From: Candidatus Zixiibacteriota bacterium
GTDB taxonomy: Bacteria > Zixibacteria > MSB-5A5 > GN15 > FEB-12
Assembly (NCBI GenBank): GCA_022564135.1
Contig: JADFLZ010000098.1
Span: forward strand, 1-7,521
Direction: 5' to 3'
Length of the DNA stretch: 7,521 nt
Both the position numbers and the translations under genes were made by a program. The number at the start of each line of letters is the position of its first letter. The stretch's first letter is position 1. The notes beneath the pieces were generated by a model. That model made no database searches. It had not been told where the DNA came from and saw only the letters and a program-made list of their open reading frames with translations. Of the stretch, positions 1-5,313 are shown in pieces.

Positions 1-248
1 CCGGTGACTATATTTTCAGCCACCAGGCCTGGGCTCAGCATCATAATTTGCCGTTTAAACTTTTGGGAGATCATACTCGTGAATTCGGGAAAAAGATGGG
101 CGTTTATATGCCGGAAAACGGTATGATGAGCCGCTCTGTCTTTGTGGTCGGCCCGGACGGCAAGTTTGAGTATATCAACTATGAATATTCAGTAAAAGAT
201 GGCGAAGATTTTGAAGAACTAAGAAAAGCTCTCGAAAAATCTGAATAA
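1..248 (+). CDS. Peroxiredoxin (AhpC/TSA family, AhpE/1-Cys-like), 3' end only
   Basis: This is the last 81 codons of a gene whose start lies left of the window; the first complete codon is at base 3. The reading SHQAWAQ, then PFKLLGDHTREFGKKMGVY, then SRSVFVVGPDGKFEYI is the standard C-terminal half of thioredoxin-fold peroxiredoxins: the SxxxHxAWA helix, the fPLLsD strand, the YGVY turn and the RavFViDpdG strand. These enzymes reduce hydrogen peroxide and organic hydroperoxides in the cytoplasm. The peroxidatic cysteine lies in the missing N-terminal part. The visible part contains no cysteine at all, so there is no C-terminal resolving cysteine; this fits an AhpE-like, BCP-like or 1-Cys type and argues against a typical 2-Cys AhpC. 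The peptide ends at TAA (246-248). Two hairpins lie downstream. Family identity is secure, the subtype less so. Confidence 0.9.
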   Translation, partial: GDYIFSHQAWAQHHNLPFKLLGDHTREFGKKMGVYMPENGMMSRSVFVVGPDGKFEYINYEYSVKDGEDFEELRKALEKSE

Positions 249-276
249 ATGTAAATATGTAGAATGAAACGGCAGC

Positions 277-294
277 AGTTCCCGGAACTTTTTT
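277..294 (+). terminator. Weak hairpin with T-run behind the peroxiredoxin
   Basis: AGTTC and GAACT (277-281 and 285-289) can pair around a three-base loop and are followed directly by a run of six T (289-294). The site lies about 28 bases after the peroxiredoxin stop. It has the shape of a small intrinsic terminator but the five-base stem is weak. It may act together with the stronger hairpin at 375-411. Confidence 0.35.
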
Positions 295-304
295 AAGTAC
301 TAGC

Positions 305-313
305 TGTTACAAT
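305..313 (+). promoter_or_regulatory. Possible extended -10 promoter
   Basis: TGTTACAAT matches the extended -10 pattern TGnTAnAAT. No good -35 hexamer lies 16-18 bases upstream, which extended -10 promoters tolerate. A start about seven bases downstream (near 320) would give a transcript of roughly 90 nt ending at the strong terminator at 375-411. No open reading frame of note lies inside. This is a motif match only, in an AT-rich stretch where chance matches are common. Confidence 0.22.
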
Positions 314-374
314 ATATGAAAAGAATAAGACAACTTGGGACAACATTACGAATTTTTTTCATAGTACCTCCCCC

Positions 375-411
375 AAGAAGGGCGTCGCTTGTCGGCGCCT
401 TTCTTATTTTT
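375..411 (+). terminator. Strong intrinsic terminator (plus strand)
   Basis: Bases 375-387 pair with 393-405 over 13 base pairs, including two G-T wobbles, around a five-base loop (CTTGT). An ATTTTT tail follows (406-411). This is a classical Rho-independent terminator for plus-strand transcripts, either the peroxiredoxin mRNA or a short RNA from the region before it. Read from the minus strand, the hairpin is followed by a G-rich stretch instead of a U-tract. It would therefore be a poor terminator for the lipoprotein gene that ends at 418, though the hairpin could still protect that mRNA's 3' end. Confidence 0.85.
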
Positions 412-417
412 AAACTG

Positions 418-1401
418 CTATCTGAGGCCTTTAATCCAGCGACTGCATAATTTACTGCCGCTGCCGCGTTTATAACCAATTACACCGGCTATCTTTTGCC
501 TGACAAGTCCGGCTACAATCTGCCCTCTATGGGGATGTTCAAAGGCGATAGAATGCCCGGAGGAAAAGTCGAATTCGGGAGGCACCGGGCCGGCTTTATC
601 TAAACTTTGGCCCCATTTTGACAAATTTACAAATTTTTCTCCGGAGGTGTCCATTGATAGAAAAAGAATTAATGTGTCAGAGTCAGCAGCGTAGCTGACA
701 GTATAAACGCTGTCTAGTCCGTCTACTCCCATAAAGTCGCGGCTGTAATACTTGTGCGAAGGAACGATCTGACCGCCGTACGGAAACAGAATGAAAAACT
801 GCTGCCCCCTCCGGGACTGCTCGATTTTACCGGCTATCTCACCGGCCAGTTTACGAAAAGATTTCAGCGCGTCTTTGCTTTTTCTCTTTTGCAAAAGAGA
901 GACTACGTATTCACCTTTGGTGAATTTGTACTTATTTTTGTAAAAGAATGATTCAGTACCGATACCATCGAGAGTTATTCCGTCCGGTCTCAGGCGGGAG
1001 TAAAAGCCATAGGCGTCGTCAATCGAGGCAAACTGGGCAATTTCTGCTCTGATCGTATCAGAGTCTACTTGGTACATCAGTCTGACCGTACCAATCATAA
1101 GTGAACTGAGATATTCGTCAGCTTTATCACCCAGAGCTGTTGCTGCTTCTTTACGGGTTATGTTAGTCGTCTCGGAGACGATTGTAATATTTTTTTCTGG
1201 AGAGTTGCCCGGCAGAATCATATCTGCTGAAAACGGAATCGCAGCTAATTCTTTTTCAAGCTGAGAACTGGTGTCTTTACTGCTTTTTTTGTCACTACTG
1301 CAGGAAAGAGATAGCCCCAGAGAGAGAAGCAAAAAACTTGTTAATACAAATCTCTTTAATTTTATATCAAATAAAGAATAATTATTACCGTAGCTAACCA
1401 T
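418..1401 (-). CDS. Predicted lipoprotein, DUF6599-like
   Basis: A 327-residue exported protein of unknown function. The N-terminus has a basic stretch (KLKR, about residues 14-17), a hydrophobic run (18-33) and a cysteine at 34 in the context LSLSC, followed by a Ser/Lys/Asp-rich linker. This indicates a lipoprotein signal, although the -3 residue is Ser and not the usual Leu. The mature part (about 55-200) contains DEYL, then IAQFASIDDAYGFYSR, then FTKGEYVVSL. These match the pattern I associate with DUF6599 (a 'dp.dAfGiyS' element followed by a 'kG.YYv.l' element); that assignment is from memory. The last third has no feature I recognise. The ATG at 1401 lies inside the preceding UbiA gene, overlapping it by 40 bases, with only a weak GGA upstream. 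Expression is therefore probably coupled to translation of that gene. The first ~13 residues ahead of KLKR are unusually long for a signal peptide. Confidence 0.8.
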   Translation of the reverse strand: MVSYGNNYSLFDIKLKRFVLTSFLLLSLGLSLSCSSDKKSSKDTSSQLEKELAAIPFSADMILPGNSPEKNITIVSETTNITRKEAATALGDKADEYLSSLMIGTVRLMYQVDSDTIRAEIAQFASIDDAYGFYSRLRPDGITLDGIGTESFFYKNKYKFTKGEYVVSLLQKRKSKDALKSFRKLAGEIAGKIEQSRRGQQFFILFPYGGQIVPSHKYYSRDFMGVDGLDSVYTVSYAADSDTLILFLSMDTSGEKFVNLSKWGQSLDKAGPVPPEFDFSSGHSIAFEHPHRGQIVAGLVRQKIAGVIGYKRGSGSKLCSRWIKGLR

Positions 1402-2234
1402 AAGATTACATCCAGCATTAAAGGTTTATCGCCAATCAAGACTTTTGTGGGAGAGCCGCCTTTTTCTTCATAGTGAATCAGATAAAGATACCGGAATATG
1501 CCGTAGACTACAAACGGCACCGTAACATATAAGTATTCCGTATTTAGTTTTGTTGAAACCTCGCTTGAAAAAGTATACAATAAATAGGCAACCACCACCG
1601 AGGCTGTTACCACAGATATCAGCTGATCTAAAAGATAAGGTGAATACTTACTCAATGATTGCCGGTGCGAGGAAGCTTCATCATCTAAGAGCACTAACTC
1701 ATGCCGCCGTTTACCAAACGCTAAAAAGAGCGCCAAAAACAGGGTGTTTATCAGCATCCATTTCGATGCCGCTACCTCTATTGCTACCGCTCCGGCATAA
1801 GCTCTGATAACAAAGCTTAGCGCAATTGTCATTACATCTAAAATGACGACATGCTTCAGCCAGACTGAGTAAAGAACGTTAAGCAGCAGGAAAATAACAG
1901 CTACGATTAATAGCTCAAAATTTATCAGCCAGGCAGAGTATAGTCCGGCTGCCGCCAGCAGAGACGAAAACAGAGCTGCGGTAGTAGTCGAAATTTCACC
2001 TGATGCTACTGGCCTCGATTTTTTGAGCGGATGATTTTTATCCTGCTGGCAGTCGATGAGGTCGTTCAGAGCATAGATTGAGGAGGACAAGAGGCAAAAA
2101 ACAGCGACCGCCGCAATCGCCAGAATCAGGCTGTGGCTGTCATTGGCGACTCCTGCAAAAAAAAGGGCAGCCAGAACAAGGCTGTTTTTTATCCACTGGG
2201 AAGGTCGCGCCAGTTTAATCAAAGAATTAAGCAC
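1362..2234 (-). CDS. UbiA-family transferase, decaprenyl-phosphate phosphoribosyltransferase (DPPR synthase)-like
   Basis: A 290-residue integral membrane enzyme of the UbiA superfamily with about eight or nine hydrophobic segments. It opens with RPSQWIKN. The metal/diphosphate-binding motif is NDLIDCQQD (57-65), followed by HPLKKSRPVASG (68-79). Further hallmarks are YSVWLKHVVILD (122-133), SFVIRAYAGA (140-149), FGKRRHE (173-179) and the C-terminal GGSPTKVLIGDKPL (259-272). This set is typical of the DPPR-synthase branch (mycobacterial Rv3806c type), which transfers 5-phosphoribose from PRPP to polyprenyl phosphate at the cytoplasmic face. Quinone-pathway UbiA proteins differ in these motifs. 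No arabinan or DprE-like epimerase gene is visible nearby, so the final product here is unknown. The GTG at 2232-2234 has no Shine-Dalgarno sequence but sits just after a near-consensus promoter, suggesting a leaderless mRNA. A TTG four codons in is the alternative start. Confidence 0.88.
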   Translation of the reverse strand: MLNSLIKLARPSQWIKNSLVLAALFFAGVANDSHSLILAIAAVAVFCLLSSSIYALNDLIDCQQDKNHPLKKSRPVASGEISTTTAALFSSLLAAAGLYSAWLINFELLIVAVIFLLLNVLYSVWLKHVVILDVMTIALSFVIRAYAGAVAIEVAASKWMLINTLFLALFLAFGKRRHELVLLDDEASSHRQSLSKYSPYLLDQLISVVTASVVVAYLLYTFSSEVSTKLNTEYLYVTVPFVVYGIFRYLYLIHYEEKGGSPTKVLIGDKPLMLDVILWLATVIIILYLI

Positions 2235-2268
2235 AGTCGATTATAAGGCAGACTTTCTCTTGTTTCAA
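2232..2268 (-). promoter_or_regulatory. Sigma-70-like promoter of the ubiA-like unit; likely leaderless start
   Basis: On the minus strand TTGAAA (2268-2263) is followed after exactly 17 bases by a perfect TATAAT (2245-2240). Only five bases (CGACT) separate the -10 from the GTG start codon at 2234-2232. The expected transcription start, six to eight bases after the -10, falls on or within about one base of the first base of the GTG. The -35 hexamer overlaps a 13-base palindrome, TCTTG-TTT-CAAGA (2258-2270), which could be an operator. Confidence 0.65.
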
Positions 2269-2303
2269 GACTAAAACTGGCCGGCAGCTGTTCTTGATAA
2301 GAG

Positions 2304-2332
2304 TTTACTGAAGCTATGATTTTTGGTATATA
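2304..2332 (+). promoter_or_regulatory. Promoter of the lipid kinase unit (extended -10)
   Basis: TTTACT (2304-2309) is separated by 17 bases from TATATA (2327-2332), which is preceded by TGG (2324-2326) and so forms a TGnTATA extended -10. The predicted start, near 2339-2341, coincides with the ATG at 2341. A second, poorer candidate is TTGATA (2294-2299) with TATGAT (2315-2320) at a 15-base spacing. Divergent from the ubiA-like promoter, with the two -35 elements about 35 bases apart. Confidence 0.42.
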
Positions 2333-2340
2333 TGGCTGGT

Positions 2341-3288
2341 ATGAAACCAACACGAAAATATAGACGAACAACCGAACATTACGGAATTCTGGTCAATCAA
2401 TCGGCCGCAAATTATGACAGCAAAATTGTGGATGACCTGATAGCTGAAATCAAGCGGAAAAGGGCCAACTTTTCGATAGCCGAGCCGTCGTCTGCCATGG
2501 GCCTGATGCAGCAAGCTCAAACAATGGCCGGTTTGAGACGTATACGAGGCAGCCGTTCGGCCGAAGAACACCGCCGGGGAAAAATTACTAAACTGGTAGT
2601 TTGCGGAGGAGACGGCACTTTTAATCTGGCAGCCAGGGCAGCGCTGAAAGCAAATCTACCGATTGGCATTATCCCGCTGGGTAAAGAAAACAATATTGCC
2701 ATTAGTCTGTTTGACTCGGTAAGTCCCGAAGAGGGAATTAAGAGAGTTTTTTCGAAAAACTATAAGAGCATAGATTATGCCACGGTTGCCAATCAGATGT
2801 TTTTTGGTTCGCTGGGAATCGGTTTGATTCCGAATCTCGAAAGGCTGCTGCAGCAAAACGGCCGGCCGAGATTTAAGATGGGCTGGAGCAGTTTAGGCAC
2901 TAAGGCGGCTTTAAACTGCAATGTGCGCAATACCATTATAAAAGTAGATGCTTTCAGGTTTGAGTTAAGTCCTCTGATATTTAATGTGAACCTGCTGCCT
3001 TATAGCGCCGGTATAAAAGTAAGTCCGGTTTCTGGCTTAGCTGACGGCTTGGCCGAAGTTATTTTCGATATCAATGTAAAACCAAAAGAGGCCGGAAAAC
3101 TGCTTAAGCAGCTTTCTAAAGAGAAATTCTGGTATGGCAGTGATATCAGAATGTATCGCGGCAAAATAATAACCATACAGCCAACCGAAGGCATGCTGCT
3201 CTATTTAGATGGAGAACTGCTGACATTGCCCACCAATTTTGTTGAAATCGAGGTCGGCTCCAGGCAGTTAAAAGTTTGTGGTGAGTAG
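2341..3288 (+). CDS. Diacylglycerol-kinase-family lipid kinase (YegS/DgkB/BmrU type)
   Basis: A 315-residue soluble or membrane-associated kinase expected to phosphorylate a lipid hydroxyl with ATP. The first domain carries KLVVCGGDGTFN (84-95), the nucleotide-binding GGDGT signature, followed by IPLGKENNIA (111-120) in place of the usual PLGTxNDFA. The second, beta-sandwich domain contains SLGIGLIPNLE (157-167), SGLADGLAEV (231-240), and ends with the DGE motif (290-292). Order and length (about 300) fit the family. Substrate cannot be read off: diacylglycerol, sphingoid or undecaprenol-like lipids are all possible. Three signature positions differ (Leu for Glu after GGDGTFN, Lys for Thr and Asn for Asp in PLGTxND), which may mean altered substrate or metal binding. 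I chose ATG 2341 because the best -10 ends nine bases before it; TTG 2323 and ATG 2332 are in frame but overlap or precede that promoter. No Shine-Dalgarno is visible. Confidence 0.88.
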   Translation: MKPTRKYRRTTEHYGILVNQSAANYDSKIVDDLIAEIKRKRANFSIAEPSSAMGLMQQAQTMAGLRRIRGSRSAEEHRRGKITKLVVCGGDGTFNLAARAALKANLPIGIIPLGKENNIAISLFDSVSPEEGIKRVFSKNYKSIDYATVANQMFFGSLGIGLIPNLERLLQQNGRPRFKMGWSSLGTKAALNCNVRNTIIKVDAFRFELSPLIFNVNLLPYSAGIKVSPVSGLADGLAEVIFDINVKPKEAGKLLKQLSKEKFWYGSDIRMYRGKIITIQPTEGMLLYLDGELLTLPTNFVEIEVGSRQLKVCGE

Positions 3289-3871
3289 AATCTTTTTCTG
3301 TTTCATTTTAGTTTTTCTACTCAGCGGTCATTCCCAGGCCGCAGATTCAACCTACGTCGATACAAATTTAACTACCGATACCGTCATTTATAAGCCGGTA
3401 GGATTTGAGTCTTCTGCTCTGGCAGTTTCAGACTCGATTGATTATGAAAAACGGCTTGTTCAGAATCCTACTAAAGCCTTATTAAAATCTATGCTGGTGC
3501 CCGGTCTGGGGCAGTTCGGCAACAAAAAGTATTTTAAAGCCGCAGTCGTGGCAGGACTTCAGGCCTGGCTGATTAGTTCTGCAATCGATCATGGCAAAGA
3601 GGCTTCTGAATTTAAAAATAAATTTGAAATGTCGTTAGATACTCCCGAAAGAAATATCTTGTATGATAATTTTCTCGACAGCAAAGACCAGCGTAACAAG
3701 TTTACCTGGTTTGCAGTGATAGTTACCTTTGTGTCAATGTTTGATGCTTTTGCCGACGCCCATCTTTCCGGTTTTCCGAAAGACAAAAAACTCGCTGAAG
3801 ATAAGCTGTCGTTTAAGATAAGTCCGCTTGACGAAAACGGACTGTACGCCTCGGTGGCTGTTTCTTTTTAA
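3278..3871 (+). CDS. DUF5683-type membrane protein with signal peptide
   Basis: A 197-residue protein of unknown function. It begins with a Sec signal peptide (hydrophobic core about 5-16, likely cleavage after GHSQA near residue 21). A Ser/Thr-rich, apparently disordered stretch of some 35 residues follows. The conserved core is NPTKALLKSMLVPGLGQFGN (63-82), continuing into a first membrane segment (about 87-104), then a second (about 142-158) ending DAFADAHL (156-163). The PGLGQ motif and the D-A-x-x-D-A-H-L end are what I recognise as DUF5683, a family common in the FCB group. The last residues (LYASVAVSF) look like a beta-strand with a terminal Phe. GTG 3278 overlaps the end of the lipid kinase by 11 bases; GTG 3281 is the next codon and equally possible. 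The overlap implies one operon with translational coupling. No strong ribosome binding site is seen. Confidence 0.8.
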   Translation: MVSRIFFCFILVFLLSGHSQAADSTYVDTNLTTDTVIYKPVGFESSALAVSDSIDYEKRLVQNPTKALLKSMLVPGLGQFGNKKYFKAAVVAGLQAWLISSAIDHGKEASEFKNKFEMSLDTPERNILYDNFLDSKDQRNKFTWFAVIVTFVSMFDAFADAHLSGFPKDKKLAEDKLSFKISPLDENGLYASVAVSF

Positions 3872-5313
3872 TCGCCTAAGATAAAATCTTTTACCTGAAG
3901 GCCATAGCGGGCCGGGTCGACCATCCTGACAATATTTCTTTCGGCATGTTCGGGCAGAGACAAATCTGCCCAGACAGGCTCTTCGAATAATTTTTCTTTG
4001 TCACCGAGAAGTTTGACACATGGCTTGGCCGGATTTTTTTCGTTGTTAGACAGTATTAAGGCCAGTTCTTCGGTACTCAAGAGAACCAGCGAGCCGGCCG
4101 GATAAATGCCAACTATGTTGGTGAAAATTTTCAGCAAAAAGGGATCATATTTAACAGCCATTTGATAATGCATTTTCTTGAGAACTTCGTCAGGAGGAAT
4201 CGGCTTTTTGACATATACGCGGCCGGAGGTTAATGCGTCAAACGAATCAGCGATGGCAATGATTTTTGAGAAAAGATTAGTAGGCCTCTTTTTGTATTGC
4301 AGCTTCGGATATCCGGTAAAGTCCTGATTGATGTGATGCTCAAAAGCACCTCTGGCCCCTCTGGCGGTATGTAAGTCCAGTTTCATATTGCGAAGAATAG
4401 TTTTTGCTCCTAAAAGAGGATGCTGCTGCATCTGCAGCCAGTCATTTTCGTCATAGGCATCCGGTTTTTTGATTAAGTCCGAAGGTAGCTTTACTTTGCC
4501 AACATCGTGAAACAGTGCCGCAAAACCGAGTTGCGAAAGGCGGGCGCGATCCATTTTGAGTCTGACGCCCAGAGTCAAAGAATAGATGCAGACGTTGGTG
4601 GAATGGGCATAAGTGTAATCGTCGTAATCTTTAATGGCGGCCAGTTCTATAAGCGATGATTCATCGCGGCTGATATGATCTATCAGATTATGCACAACCC
4701 TTTTAGTCTTGCTGGTGCTGACGTCTTTTCCGGTAGCCGTATTGACCATGGCTTCCTGCGCTACCGACATTGCCCGGAAAAACGTCTGGCGGGCGGCCTG
4801 GCGGAATTGCCTACGCATTTCTTCCGACACCAGTGACTGATTTTGCATTAACTCTGAAAGTGCAAAAAGTGTAATGCAAGATAAGTTTTGATCTTTTAGT
4901 TTTGCGATTAACGTTTCTATATTTTCATCGCTCGGTTTCATTGAGGCCATAAATACAAAGAAATTCTCGGCGCCCTCTTTGGTGATTTCTGAAGAAAATT
5001 CTACGCCGCCTACTCCCAGCTGTTTCCATTCACTGACCACCGAAGCTGCTCCCGAAATTCCCTGGTCATCAAAGCGAATCATCAATTCGTTTATAAAATA
5101 GCGTCCGTTGATAATTTTTATGGCGATGTCGCCGTTAGCTTTAATCTCCGGCTGAAGATGTTTAAAGAAAGTTTCACTCTGGTGTTTAAACGTATCATTT
5201 CTTCTGTCAACAATACGGGCAGTCTTGTAGAGCACAAAGAAACTTGCCAGTAATCTTTCTTCGGATTTACTGCCTAATATCCGTGATATCTGATCTTCAG
5301 CTGTTTTCGGCAT
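3868..5313 (-). CDS. HD-GYP domain protein, predicted cyclic-dinucleotide phosphodiesterase, variant signature
   Basis: A 481-residue cytoplasmic protein. Residues about 15-150 form a domain resembling the start of the upstream HEAT protein. An HD-GYP domain (about 215-400) follows, with YTYAHSTNV (H237), FHDVGK (H269, D270, K273), QHPLLGA (H298), HH (326-327), GYP (334-336) and AIADSFDALTSGR (D356). The tail, GIYPAGSLVLLSTEE and beyond, is the usual HD-GYP end. HD-GYP enzymes hydrolyse c-di-GMP or 3'3'-cGAMP with a two- or three-metal centre. The HD ligands are present, but the second signature reads HHINQDFTGYP where HHExxDGxGYP is normal, so Glu and the first Gly are replaced. Activity may be altered or lost. 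I chose ATG 5313 because GGAG (5323-5320) lies six bases upstream; an ATG four codons earlier (5325) has no such site. The gene overlaps the HEAT gene by 17 bases and so is probably coupled to it. Confidence 0.88.
   Translation of the reverse strand: MPKTAEDQISRILGSKSEERLLASFFVLYKTARIVDRRNDTFKHQSETFFKHLQPEIKANGDIAIKIINGRYFINELMIRFDDQGISGAASVVSEWKQLGVGGVEFSSEITKEGAENFFVFMASMKPSDENIETLIAKLKDQNLSCITLFALSELMQNQSLVSEEMRRQFRQAARQTFFRAMSVAQEAMVNTATGKDVSTSKTKRVVHNLIDHISRDESSLIELAAIKDYDDYTYAHSTNVCIYSLTLGVRLKMDRARLSQLGFAALFHDVGKVKLPSDLIKKPDAYDENDWLQMQQHPLLGAKTILRNMKLDLHTARGARGAFEHHINQDFTGYPKLQYKKRPTNLFSKIIAIADSFDALTSGRVYVKKPIPPDEVLKKMHYQMAVKYDPFLLKIFTNIVGIYPAGSLVLLSTEELALILSNNEKNPAKPCVKLLGDKEKLFEEPVWADLSLPEHAERNIVRMVDPARYGLQVKDFILGD

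Noticed and set aside
754..951. Plus-strand open frame of 65 codons
   Set aside because: It lies wholly inside and antisense to the lipoprotein gene, whose protein has a signal peptide and a recognisable domain. The plus-strand peptide has no recognisable motif.
2314..2571. Minus-strand open frame of 85 codons running toward the ubiA-like gene
   Set aside because: It is antisense to the start of the lipid kinase and shows no recognisable protein features; it also overlaps the divergent promoter region.
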